A stretch of 64,000 nucleotides of DNA from assembly GCF_007829335.1 (NCBI RefSeq), contig NZ_VIWO01000007.1:62001-126000 (forward strand), read 5' to 3'. A model generated the notes under the pieces. The model saw only the letters and a program-made list of their open reading frames with translations, made no database searches and was not told where the DNA came from. How positions within the stretch are numbered: position 1 is the first letter of the stretch; every line of letters starts with the position of its first letter. Shown here one piece after another: positions 16,085 to 24,962 of the stretch. Source of the DNA: Chitinophaga polysaccharea (GTDB lineage: Bacteria; Bacteroidota; Bacteroidia; Chitinophagales; Chitinophagaceae). Position numbers and translations under genes: made by a program.

Positions 16085-18211
16085 TTATTTTCCTTCCAAC
16101 TTTAATAGAAAAGCATATTCCAGCGCCACTTCTTCCAATGCCTTAAAGCGCCCGGAAGCCCCACCGTGACCGGCTTCCATATTGGTATGCAGGAGTAACA
16201 GGTGATGGTCTGTTTTCATTTCCCTTAATTTAGCGACCCATTTAGCCGGCTCCCAGTATTGTACTTGCGAATCATGCAACCCGGTAGTGACCAGCATATT
16301 AGGGTAGGCAGTATGCGCTACATTATCATAAGGAGAATATGATTTCATGTAGTCATAAGCGTCTTTATTCTTGGGATTACCCCACTCGTCAAATTCACCG
16401 GTGGTCAATGGAATGCTTTCATCCAGCATGGTGGTTACCACATCTACAAACGGCACCTGGGCAACAATACCATTGAATAAGGCAGGCGCCATATTGGCTA
16501 CAGCTCCCATCAATAAGCCACCAGCACTACCGCCCATAGCGTATAGATGCGCAGAATCGGTATAGTGTTGCTGTACCAGATAATTGGCGCAGGCGATAAA
16601 ATCGGTGAAAGTGTTTTTCTTCTTCATCATTTTGCCGTCTTCATACCATTGCCTTCCCATTTCCTGTCCACCACGTACATGGGCTACTGCGAAAGCAAAC
16701 CCTCTGTCCAGTAAACTCAACAGATCACCATCGAAAGAAGCATTTAAACTATGTCCGTATGAACCATAGCCATAGAGCAATAGCGGACTTCTGCCGTTTT
16801 TCTCAAAAGTTTTCTTATACACAATCGAGATCGGGATCTTAGTACCATCAGTAGCGGTGGCAAACAATCTTTCGGAAGCATAGTCTTTAGGATCATAACC
16901 ACCCAATACTTCCTGCTGGCGTTTCAATTCACTTTTACCGGTTTCCATGTTGTAGTCATACACCGAGTTAGGCGTGATCATGGAGGTATAATGATAGCGC
17001 AGTTCTTTACTATCCATTTCCGGGTTATTGCCTACCGATGCAGTATAAGCGGCTTCTGAAAATGCCAGGTATTTATCCGTATGGGTTTTATCATTGATGA
17101 TCCGGATTTGCGTGAGCCCACCTTTCCGCTCTTCCAGTACTGTGAAATCTTTGAACAACTCCACTCCTTCCAGCAATACATCCGTGCGATGGGGAATAAG
17201 TTCTTTCCAATTCTGCCTGGAAGTCTTGTCCAGTGAGGTTTCCATCAGGCGGAAGTTAAGTGCGTCCCAATTGGTAACAATGTAAAATTTATCATCGCGA
17301 TGATCGATGGTGTAGAGCATGTCTTTTTCACGAGGCTGGAAAACGTGGAAAGCGTCATTGGGCTTATCGGCATCCAGTATCCTGCTTTCGGAGGAAAGGG
17401 TGCTTTCACTGTTGATAACAATATATTTTCCGGACTTGGTTTTGGATATTGTTACATCATACGTTTCATCGGCTTCATGATATATTTCCTTGTCGGTGGC
17501 TGTTCCCAGGGTATGGCGCATGATACGGTCAGCCCGGAGGGTAACGGTATCTTTGCGGGCATAGAACAAGGTTTTATTATCGTTGGCCCAGCAGCTGGTG
17601 GCGGTTGTTTCGGTAATCACATCGGGCAACAATTCATTTGTTTCCAGGTTTTTGATGTGAATTGTATAGCGCCTGCGGCTTACGGTATCAATACCGTAAG
17701 CCAGCAGTTTAGCATCAGTGCTTACGCTTAGTCCGCCTACATGGCAATAGGCATGTCCGGCGGCCAGTTCATTTACATTGAGTATGATCTGTTCCGTAGC
17801 TTCCAGGCTGCCTTTTTTACGGCAGTAAACAGGATACTCCTTCCCTTGTTCAAAGCGGGTATAATAGTAATAACCGTTTTTGAGATAAGGTACGCTCATA
17901 TCTGTTTCCTTGATGCGGGATTTCATTTCATCGAAGAGTTTTTCCCGCAGTTTCTTTTCCGGCGCCAGGATGGTGTCGAGGTATGCATTTTCCGCTTTCA
18001 GCCACGATATTACTTTCGGGTCTTCGCGGTCGTTCATCCAGTAATAATTGTCGGTGCGTTTGTCGCCGTGGATACTGAGTTCTTTCGCTATCTTTTCTGC
18101 CACAGGAGGTTTGATGTCTGCCTGATCATTCATAGTATGTTTCTTTTCATTACAAGACAAAAGTACTGTTCCCAAAAGCAACAAAAAATTACCCTGGAAG
18201 TTTTTAAACAT
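16085..18211 (-). CDS. S9 family prolyl oligopeptidase (oligopeptidase B-like), lipoprotein
   Basis: 708 residues. The N-terminus MFKNFQGNFLLLLGTVLLSC is a lipoprotein signal with the lipobox LLSC (Cys20), so the enzyme should be anchored in an outer or inner membrane leaflet rather than cytoplasmic. A seven-bladed propeller region (about 90-430) precedes the hydrolase domain. The nucleophile is in GGSAGGLL, the Asp is in TGLHDSQVQYWEP and the His in EAGHGGASGRF. The motifs LLYGYGSYGHS and AHVRGGQEMGRQWYE are those of oligopeptidase B, which cleaves peptides after basic residues. It is a single gene by spacing, between a terminator and the divergently regulated oxidoreductase region. Confidence 0.9.
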   Translation of the reverse strand: MFKNFQGNFLLLLGTVLLSCNEKKHTMNDQADIKPPVAEKIAKELSIHGDKRTDNYYWMNDREDPKVISWLKAENAYLDTILAPEKKLREKLFDEMKSRIKETDMSVPYLKNGYYYYTRFEQGKEYPVYCRKKGSLEATEQIILNVNELAAGHAYCHVGGLSVSTDAKLLAYGIDTVSRRRYTIHIKNLETNELLPDVITETTATSCWANDNKTLFYARKDTVTLRADRIMRHTLGTATDKEIYHEADETYDVTISKTKSGKYIVINSESTLSSESRILDADKPNDAFHVFQPREKDMLYTIDHRDDKFYIVTNWDALNFRLMETSLDKTSRQNWKELIPHRTDVLLEGVELFKDFTVLEERKGGLTQIRIINDKTHTDKYLAFSEAAYTASVGNNPEMDSKELRYHYTSMITPNSVYDYNMETGKSELKRQQEVLGGYDPKDYASERLFATATDGTKIPISIVYKKTFEKNGRSPLLLYGYGSYGHSLNASFDGDLLSLLDRGFAFAVAHVRGGQEMGRQWYEDGKMMKKKNTFTDFIACANYLVQQHYTDSAHLYAMGGSAGGLLMGAVANMAPALFNGIVAQVPFVDVVTTMLDESIPLTTGEFDEWGNPKNKDAYDYMKSYSPYDNVAHTAYPNMLVTTGLHDSQVQYWEPAKWVAKLREMKTDHHLLLLHTNMEAGHGGASGRFKALEEVALEYAFLLKLEGK

Positions 18212-18270
18212 AGGTGGTGATTTAATAGTATAGTTAAATGTAATAAAGAATTACAAATTACGCATTCTCT

Positions 18271-19656
18271 TTATACTATTTTCATCGTCACTGGGTCCCA
18301 GTTCATGATCTTTTTACTGAAATAGCTTTCATTGGTGAGCAATGCAGGGCCTGCGGCCCGGAGACCGAACACCGCGTCTTCCACCACGGGTTTGCCGGTA
18401 CGCATAGATTCGAAGAAGTTGGTAAAATGCTCCAGGCGGTCGTCGTATCCTTTTGGGGCGGCGTAGGCGCTGGAGGTTTCGATGGCTTCTCCTTTGTTGC
18501 CGGCATATTTGGCGTTATAATTTTTCACAAACAGGTCCTGCTGCGCTTTGGGGAAGGTGTTATAGGTATCCCATCCGCCATAGCCGGGAGCTTCGGGGAG
18601 TTTATGTTTCTTGATTTTAAAATCGTTCCAGCCTAGTTCCAGTACGCCATCTGTACCAATCAGGCGGGTGTATTCACCGCCACCGCTGCCATCGGCGAAG
18701 TTTACGCGGAGTGTCATCTGGAAGGCCGGATGTTCTTTGGTTTCAGGGTAGTTGAAGATGGCCACTACTGTATCTGGTACATCTCTGCCGTCTTTCCATT
18801 GTACCAGGTTGCCGCTGGCATAGATGGAGGAAGGACCGAGGGAACCGGTAATGAAATGCAGGCCGGAAATGAGGTGTACGAATAGATCGCCGGGGATACC
18901 GGTTCCATAGGCCTGGTAATTGCGCCAGCGGAAGAAGCGCACCGGGTCGAAAGGCATTTTGGCGGTGTCTTTCAGGAAGGTGTCGAAGTCTATTGTAGCC
19001 GGTGAAGCGTCCGGTGGAATGGAATATTGCCAGGCGCCGAGCGCACTGTGGCGGTCCATCCGGGCTTCCACTACATTAAGTTGACCTATTTCGCCGGCCT
19101 GGTAACGTTTACGGGCCTCCGCTAATGCGATGCTGCTTACCCGCTGGCTGCCTACCTGGAATACCGCTTTGGTGCGCTGTTGTGCTGCAATTACTTTATG
19201 TCCTTCTTCAATCTGTTGTACCATGGGCTTTTCGCAGTAAACTGCTTTCCCCGCTTCCATGGCGGCGATGGCGATAGTATCGTGCCAATGGTCGGGCGTA
19301 GCCACAATCACGGCGTCAATATCTTTCCGTTTCAGGATTTCGCGGTAATCGCGGGTGGTGTATACCTGGGGACCGAATTCTTCTTTAATACGGGTAAGGT
19401 GGCCATCATAAAGATCGGCAGCGGCTACAAATTCTACTCCCGGCACTTTAATAGCAGTGTGTACATCTCCAAAGCCCATGATACCCATGCCTACGCAGGC
19501 GATGCGTATTTTATCGTTGGCGGCTATTCTTTTTTCAGGTTGCAGCAGGTGTACGGTTTCCTGTTCTTTGGCCATGGCGGCCAGCTGGCCTATACCAAGC
19601 AGTGCTGCAGTACTGCCTATGTGCTTGATAAACTTTCTGCGTGATTGTTCTGACAT
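18271..19656 (-). CDS. Gfo/Idh/MocA family oxidoreductase with twin-arginine-type signal
   Basis: 461 residues. The N-terminus MSEQSRRKFIKHIGSTAALLG carries SRRKFIK, a twin-arginine export motif with a following hydrophobic stretch. The NAD(P)-binding segment is IRIACVGMGIMGFGDVHT. CEKPMVQQIEEG is the conserved EKP element, and the C-terminal half holds the substrate-binding sheet (VVEARMDRHSALGAW, GTGIPGDLFVHLISGLHFI). Exported proteins of this family in Bacteroidota usually work on sugars or glycosides; the substrate here cannot be told. No sugar-uptake genes are adjacent. Confidence 0.88.
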   Translation of the reverse strand: MSEQSRRKFIKHIGSTAALLGIGQLAAMAKEQETVHLLQPEKRIAANDKIRIACVGMGIMGFGDVHTAIKVPGVEFVAAADLYDGHLTRIKEEFGPQVYTTRDYREILKRKDIDAVIVATPDHWHDTIAIAAMEAGKAVYCEKPMVQQIEEGHKVIAAQQRTKAVFQVGSQRVSSIALAEARKRYQAGEIGQLNVVEARMDRHSALGAWQYSIPPDASPATIDFDTFLKDTAKMPFDPVRFFRWRNYQAYGTGIPGDLFVHLISGLHFITGSLGPSSIYASGNLVQWKDGRDVPDTVVAIFNYPETKEHPAFQMTLRVNFADGSGGGEYTRLIGTDGVLELGWNDFKIKKHKLPEAPGYGGWDTYNTFPKAQQDLFVKNYNAKYAGNKGEAIETSSAYAAPKGYDDRLEHFTNFFESMRTGKPVVEDAVFGLRAAGPALLTNESYFSKKIMNWDPVTMKIV

Positions 19657-19789
19657 ATGCTTTTATTTAATAGGGTGACGTGGAAAAAACACATGATAAT
19701 AAAAAAATTTAGAAAGTTAAATTTCAAATTATGAACGAACAATGAGCGGGATGAATGAAGAATCGGTGACAAGAATATAACAGTTGTAA

Positions 19790-19822
19790 AACGAGAAAAC
19801 CGTCTCTGTTAAGTAGAGACGG
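19790..19822 (-). terminator. Terminator of the sdhCAB operon
   Basis: Minus strand stem CCGTCTCT / AGAGACGG (19815-19822, 19800-19807), reading into TTTTCTCGTTTT, shortly after the sdhB stop. Confidence 0.8.
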
Positions 19823-19846
19823 CTTTCTTTATAACTTGTTATTTGC

Positions 19847-20611
19847 TTATTTCTCAGAAGAAAAACCGGCACCAATAAACTCGCGGTTGAGGCGGGCGAT
19901 ATTAGTGAGGGAAATTTCTTTCGGACATTCTGCTTCGCAGGCGCCGGTGTTGGTACAGCTACCAAAGCCTTCCTTATCCATTTGAGCCACCATGTTGAGT
20001 GCACGGCTGTGTTTTTCAGGATGTCCCTGTGGCAGCAGGGCCAGTTGGGATACTTTTGCAGACACAAACAACATAGCAGAAGAGTTTTTGCAGGCTGCTA
20101 CGCAGGCGCCGCAACCGATACAGGCTGCTGCTGCAAAAGCCAGGTCTGCTTTGGCTTTATCTACCGGGATGCAGTTAGCATCCTGTGCGTTACCTGTATT
20201 TACAGAAATATAACCACCTGCTTCAATGATGCGATCAAAAGCGGATCTGTCTACCGTTAAGTCTTTTACTACCGGGAATGCACCAGCTCTCCAGGGTTCT
20301 ACTGTGATCGTATCACCATCTTTGAAAGCGCGCATGTGCAGTTGACAGGTAGTAGTGCCATCCCATGGACCGTGAGCGCGGCCATTGATGTGCATGGAGC
20401 ACATACCACAGATACCTTCGCGGCAATCGTGGTCGAATGCGATGGGATCTTTTCCTTCGTTGATCAGTTCTTCATTCACCACATCGAACATTTCCAGGAA
20501 AGACATTTCAGAAGAAATATTTTTAGCCTGCAAAGTTTCAAATCTACCCTGATCGTTTTTGTTTTTCTGCCTCCACACTTTTAATGTGAGGTTCATGTTA
20601 TAATGTTCCAT
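19847..20611 (-). CDS. sdhB: Succinate dehydrogenase / fumarate reductase iron-sulfur subunit
   Basis: Carries electrons from the flavoprotein to the membrane cytochrome. All three cluster motifs are visible: CREGICGMCSMHING plus a later Cys for [2Fe-2S], then CIGCGACVAAC and CTNTGACEAECPKEI for the [4Fe-4S] and [3Fe-4S] centres. The start at 20611 (MEHYNMNLTLKVWRQ) gives 254 residues; ATG 20596 (MNLTLKVWRQ) is also possible. The open frame begins at 20668 but its first 19 residues look non-native. It is the last gene of sdhCAB, 63 bases after sdhA from the chosen start. Confidence 0.95.
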   Translation of the reverse strand: MEHYNMNLTLKVWRQKNKNDQGRFETLQAKNISSEMSFLEMFDVVNEELINEGKDPIAFDHDCREGICGMCSMHINGRAHGPWDGTTTCQLHMRAFKDGDTITVEPWRAGAFPVVKDLTVDRSAFDRIIEAGGYISVNTGNAQDANCIPVDKAKADLAFAAAACIGCGACVAACKNSSAMLFVSAKVSQLALLPQGHPEKHSRALNMVAQMDKEGFGSCTNTGACEAECPKEISLTNIARLNREFIGAGFSSEK

Positions 20612-20674
20612 ATACCTTGGACAATTATTTGATTTATAATCCTGGTTAACCGTTGAACAGTCAGCCAATAACCA

Positions 20675-22648
20675 TTATTTGTAGCTACGTTGTGTAGGTT
20701 TACATTCTTCGAACACCAGTGGTTCTTTGTGCAGTTCGTACTGGCCTTCGCCTTTGTATTCCCATGCAGCCACATAGCTGAAGTTTTCGTCGTCACGTTT
20801 TGCTTCGCCATCTTCTGTTTGTGATTCTTCACGGAAGTGACCACCACAGGATTCGCGGCGATTCAATGCATCAAGACACATCAGTTCACCCAGTTCGAGG
20901 AAGTCGGCTACGCGGCCGGCTTTTTCCAGTTCCGGGTTAAATTCGTTGGCTTCACCTGGAACTCTTACATTGCTCCAGAACTCAGCACGCAATGCTTTGA
21001 TTTCCTGGATAGCCTCTTTCAGGCCCTGCTCATTACGTGCCATACCGCATTTATCCCACATAATCTTACCCAGTTTTTTGTGGAAGAAATCAACGGATTT
21101 GGTTCCCTTGATGGCAAAGAATTTATTGATAGTATCTCTAACTTTCTTCTCTGCTTCTACGAAAGCAGGGTGGTCGGTTGGGATAGCTTTCGTACGGATT
21201 TCATCTGCCAGGTAGTTACCTACGGTGTAAGGGATAACGAAGTACCCGTCGGCCAGTCCCTGCATCAGTGCAGATGCTCCGAGGCGGTTAGCGCCGTGGT
21301 CGGAGAAGTTGGCTTCACCCAGAGAATATAAACCAGGAACGGTAGTACCCAGTTCATAATCTACCCACAGGCCACCCATGGTGTAGTGTACGGCGGGGTA
21401 AATACGCATTGGAGTTTCGTAAGGGTTTTCACCGGTAATTTTGGCGTACATGTCGAACAGGTTACCATATTTTTCGGCAACTACTTCCTTACCCAGTTTA
21501 ATGATTTCTTCTTTAGAAACATTGTTCATCTGGCGTTTACCCACTTCAATGTTACCATAGCGTTCGATCGCTGCGGCGAAGTCGAGGTATACCGCCTGTT
21601 TGGAGGAACCTACGCCATAGCCGGCATCGCATCTTTCTTTTGCCGCGCGGGACGCCACGTCACGGGGAACGAGGTTACCGAAGGCAGGATATCTTCTCTC
21701 CAGGTAATAGTCTCTTTCTTCTTCAGGGATATCGCTGGCTTTGCGGGTATCGTTTTGTTTTTTAGGCACCCAGATGCGGCCATCGTTACGCAGTGATTCT
21801 GACATGAGGGTCAGTTTAGACTGGTGATCGCCGGAAACCGGAATACAGGTTGGGTGGATCTGTGTGAAGCAAGGGTTAGCGAAGTAAGCGCCATTCCTGG
21901 TGGCTTTCCAGGCGGCTGTTACGTTAGAACCCATTGCGTTGGTAGACAGGAAGAATACGTTACCATAACCGCCGCTGCAGATCAGTACTGCGTGGCCGAA
22001 ATGACGTTCCAGTTCACCATTGATCAGGTTACGTGCAATGATACCGCGTGCTTTTCCATCTATTTTCACGATGTCGAGCATTTCATGGCGGTTATACATT
22101 TTCACATTCCCTAAAGCCACCTGGCGCTCCAATGCGGAGTAGGCGCCGAGGAGGAGCTGCTGACCGGTTTGACCAGCGGCATAAAAAGTACGTTGTACCT
22201 GGGTACCACCGAAAGAGCGGTTACTCAGCAGGCCGCCGTATTCACGTGCAAAGGGAACACCCTGAGCCACGCATTGATCTATAATGTTACCGCTCACTTC
22301 TGCCAAACGATGAACATTAGCTTCACGGGCGCGGTAGTCACCACCTTTTACTGTATCGTAGAACAAACGAAAAACGGAGTCGCCATCGTTCTGATAATTC
22401 TTGGCCGCGTTGATACCGCCCTGTGCAGCAATACTGTGGGCACGACGCGGACTATCCTGAAAGCAGAATGCTTTTACTTTGTATCCTAACTCACCTAATG
22501 ACGCAGCAGCAGACGCGCCGGCCAAACCTGTACCTACTACAATTATTTCCAGACTACGTTTATTGGCAGGGTTTACCAATTTACAATGTCCTTTATAGTC
22601 TTCCCACTTGGAATTTAATGGGCCTTTAGGAATCTTTGAGTCCAACAT
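20675..22648 (-). CDS. sdhA: Succinate dehydrogenase / fumarate reductase flavoprotein subunit
   Basis: Catalytic FAD subunit oxidising succinate in the TCA cycle. 657 residues. The FAD-binding fold is IIVVGTGLAGASAAASL, and the covalent-FAD histidine lies in RRAHSIAAQGGINAA. The active-site arginine region is near GGLWVDYELGTTVPGLYSLGEANFSDHGANRLGASALMQGL. The length and the insertions (NPCFTQIHPTCIPVSGDHQSK) are those of the Bacteroidota/epsilon-type enzymes that pair with a single cytochrome b subunit. It is flanked by sdhC upstream and sdhB downstream on the same strand. Confidence 0.96.
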   Translation of the reverse strand: MLDSKIPKGPLNSKWEDYKGHCKLVNPANKRSLEIIVVGTGLAGASAAASLGELGYKVKAFCFQDSPRRAHSIAAQGGINAAKNYQNDGDSVFRLFYDTVKGGDYRAREANVHRLAEVSGNIIDQCVAQGVPFAREYGGLLSNRSFGGTQVQRTFYAAGQTGQQLLLGAYSALERQVALGNVKMYNRHEMLDIVKIDGKARGIIARNLINGELERHFGHAVLICSGGYGNVFFLSTNAMGSNVTAAWKATRNGAYFANPCFTQIHPTCIPVSGDHQSKLTLMSESLRNDGRIWVPKKQNDTRKASDIPEEERDYYLERRYPAFGNLVPRDVASRAAKERCDAGYGVGSSKQAVYLDFAAAIERYGNIEVGKRQMNNVSKEEIIKLGKEVVAEKYGNLFDMYAKITGENPYETPMRIYPAVHYTMGGLWVDYELGTTVPGLYSLGEANFSDHGANRLGASALMQGLADGYFVIPYTVGNYLADEIRTKAIPTDHPAFVEAEKKVRDTINKFFAIKGTKSVDFFHKKLGKIMWDKCGMARNEQGLKEAIQEIKALRAEFWSNVRVPGEANEFNPELEKAGRVADFLELGELMCLDALNRRESCGGHFREESQTEDGEAKRDDENFSYVAAWEYKGEGQYELHKEPLVFEECKPTQRSYK

Positions 22649-22667
22649 ATATCCTTACTTTACAGAA

Positions 22668-23351
22668 TTATTTGAAATAGATTACAACAGGGATAATAGC
22701 AAAGCCAACAGGGATCGCTATTCCAAACAGCCATATACCAATGAAGCTGAGTAAGCCATTGTATTTTTTATGATTTAAACCAAAGGTCTGGCAGGCGCTT
22801 TTGAAACCGTGGATCAGGTGGAAAGATAAGCCGATCATGCCGATCACATACAATACTACTAACCAACCGGTTTTAAAAGTTTCCTGGGATACCAGGTACA
22901 AATCCTTCAGTGGTTCTTCCTGGCCGGGATAAGTGCGGAGCGGCATTTCACCGTAGTGGAATTTTGCCCAGAAGTTAGCCAGGTGGATAATGATGAAGAT
23001 GAAGAGAATACTTCCCATGATGGCCATCTGGCGGCTGAACCAGGAAGATGTTTGATTACCCGGACTAACGGCATATTTCACCGGACGGGCAGCTCTGTTG
23101 CTGAATGTAAGCTGTATCGCAATAAATGCGTGTAACAGAATCACAATTTTCAGCCCCCAGGCAATAAACTGAATCAGGCTATTGTGTCCCATAAACGCGG
23201 CGTACGCGTTGAAGGCCTTGCCTTCGTCATTGTACAACAACTGGAAATTTCCAGCCAGGTGTACGATAACAAAACTGCAAAGAAACAAGCCGGTAGCACC
23301 TACCAATAACTTCTTACCGATAGAGGTATTAAAGAACTGTGACCACTTCAT
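22668..23351 (-). CDS. sdhC: Succinate dehydrogenase cytochrome b subunit
   Basis: Membrane anchor that carries heme and reduces quinone. 227 residues with five hydrophobic helices, near 14-31, 58-78, 105-127, 158-180 and 200-222. Histidines that could bind heme are in VIVHLAGNFQ, ILLHAFIAI, IIHLANFW and FHLIHGF. It belongs to the b558 family (five helices in one subunit), which replaces separate sdhC and sdhD. It is first in the sdhCAB operon, behind a good Bacteroidota promoter at 23401-23431. Confidence 0.95.
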   Translation of the reverse strand: MKWSQFFNTSIGKKLLVGATGLFLCSFVIVHLAGNFQLLYNDEGKAFNAYAAFMGHNSLIQFIAWGLKIVILLHAFIAIQLTFSNRAARPVKYAVSPGNQTSSWFSRQMAIMGSILFIFIIIHLANFWAKFHYGEMPLRTYPGQEEPLKDLYLVSQETFKTGWLVVLYVIGMIGLSFHLIHGFKSACQTFGLNHKKYNGLLSFIGIWLFGIAIPVGFAIIPVVIYFK

Positions 23352-23400
23352 AAGTAAAATTCTAAGCTTCCTAGTATAAAAAGATGATTGAAATGTCGGG

Positions 23401-23431
23401 CAAATTTAACGCAGGAAAAATAAAAACCAAA
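23401..23431 (-). promoter_or_regulatory. Promoter for sdhCAB
   Basis: Minus strand TTTG (23428-23431), exactly 19 bases, TAAATTTG (23401-23408): a full match to the Bacteroidota -33/-7 consensus, about 50 bases ahead of the sdhC ATG. Confidence 0.8.
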
Positions 23432-23538
23432 TGATATTTATCAGGTTTTCATACGAATAAATAAATATTTACACGTATAATAAAATGATTTTTAAATATT
23501 CACGCATAATATCTTTCATTTTGTAATGAAAATTAATA

Positions 23539-24102
23539 TTATTCCAGGCGTTTCAACATAATATTGTCCACCATATTAAACAGGTGCATAGGCTGATATG
23601 TCCGCCATTTATCGTCGTCTATCATGTGGACGTAATGATGCAGGTGTCCCTGTTCAAACTCAGCACGGGTCTGCAATGGCATATTCAGGCTTACGATCCA
23701 CCCGCCCTCGTCACGGATATCTTCCCACCATTCTTCGTAGTAACAATCATCGGAAGAATGAAAATTCATCACGTTTTCAGTAATGAGTATAAACTTGGTA
23801 ATCCCTTGTGCGATAAGCGTATCAATGATATTGCGCTTCATGGTCATAATATCATTATCTACCGCATCATTCCATTCTCCCAACAATTCTATAATGGTAA
23901 AATTGAACTGGTAATCCGTAAACAGGATTTTCATATAGAGATTGCGGGAACCAAATTCATCCCATTGAGGATGTATATAATAGTTATATACTGCATTGGA
24001 ATATTCAAACTCGCTGTATTCCCGCCCATAGAAAGGCGAATACTCATCTTCTTCCGCGGTGTACAAATGCCGCCAATTGTAATATGGTTCTATGTCGTGC
24101 AT
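23539..24102 (-). CDS. Conserved-looking cytoplasmic protein of unknown function
   Basis: 187 residues, very acidic and rich in Tyr and Trp (MHDIEPYYNWRHLYTAEEDE, then YEEWWEDIRDEGGWIVSLN). There is no signal peptide, no membrane segment and no motif that I recognise. The centre (LYMKILFTDYQFNFTIIELLG, ITKFILITENVMNFHSS) alternates strand-like and helix-like segments, suggesting an alpha/beta fold. It starts 22 bases downstream of the murQ stop on the same strand, so it is probably the third gene of the kinase-murQ operon. I make no functional claim. Confidence 0.8.
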   Translation of the reverse strand: MHDIEPYYNWRHLYTAEEDEYSPFYGREYSEFEYSNAVYNYYIHPQWDEFGSRNLYMKILFTDYQFNFTIIELLGEWNDAVDNDIMTMKRNIIDTLIAQGITKFILITENVMNFHSSDDCYYEEWWEDIRDEGGWIVSLNMPLQTRAEFEQGHLHHYVHMIDDDKWRTYQPMHLFNMVDNIMLKRLE

Positions 24103-24124
24103 ACTTGGGTTATCTGTATAAACG

Positions 24125-24943
24125 TCATTTTTTTACAAAATCATCCACTGCTTTTTTTACGCTGCCAGCCTTGAGTAACAGCTCCTGGGCCTGGTTATAA
24201 TCGGTGAGCGACAACTGTTCCATCAGCATTTTTACGCCACGGTCTACCAGCTTTTCGTTACTGAGTTGCATATTCACCATCTTGTTATCTTCTACCCTGC
24301 CTAATTGTATCATCACGGCAGTAGAAATCATATTCAATACCAGTTTTTGTGCCGTACCGCTTTTCAGACGGGTGCTACCAGTTACAAATTCAGGGCCTAC
24401 CACTACTTCTACCGGGAAGTCTGCTGCCGCTGAAACCGGCGTGTCGGGGTTACAGCTAATGCTGCCCGTTACAATGCCATGGCGGCGGCATTCATCCAGC
24501 GCGCCGATCACATAAGGAGTGGTACCACTGGCGGCAATACCTACCACCGCATCTTTGTCGGTAATATTGTAAGCCTGTAAGTCGGCCCATCCCTGCTGCC
24601 GGTCATCTTCTGCAAATTCCACGGCCTTGCGGATGGCACTGTCGCCTCCTGCAATAAGCCCTACTACCAATCCCTGCGGCACGCCAAAGGTAGGCGGGCA
24701 TTCCGATGCATCCACCACTCCCAGACGGCCGCTGGTACCTGCACCTAAATAAAATAAACGGCCGCCAGCCAGCATTTTATCGGCAATGGCAGTGACCAGC
24801 TTCTCTATCTGGGGAATACACTTTTCCACCGCCAACGGAACGGTCTGATCTTCCTTGTTCATATTCACCAGCAATTCGGTCACACTCATTTTCTCGAGGT
24901 GGCGGTAATGGGAAGCCTGTTCCGTTACTTTAATAAATGACAT
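24125..24943 (-). CDS. murQ: N-acetylmuramic acid 6-phosphate etherase
   Basis: Removes the lactyl ether from MurNAc-6-phosphate to give GlcNAc-6-phosphate during peptidoglycan recycling. 272 residues with the SIS-domain pattern: RLFYLGAGTSGRLGVVDASECPPTFG, the catalytic-site segment IAGGDSAIRKAVEFAED and VGIAASGTTPYV. GPEFVTGSTRLKSGTAQKLVLNMIST follows. All family motifs are present. It lies 19 bases downstream of a BadF-type sugar kinase, which probably supplies its phosphorylated substrate. There is no PTS MurP here. Confidence 0.95.
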   Translation of the reverse strand: MSFIKVTEQASHYRHLEKMSVTELLVNMNKEDQTVPLAVEKCIPQIEKLVTAIADKMLAGGRLFYLGAGTSGRLGVVDASECPPTFGVPQGLVVGLIAGGDSAIRKAVEFAEDDRQQGWADLQAYNITDKDAVVGIAASGTTPYVIGALDECRRHGIVTGSISCNPDTPVSAAADFPVEVVVGPEFVTGSTRLKSGTAQKLVLNMISTAVMIQLGRVEDNKMVNMQLSNEKLVDRGVKMLMEQLSLTDYNQAQELLLKAGSVKKAVDDFVKK

Positions 24944-24962
24944 ATTGATAACTTGAAAATGA

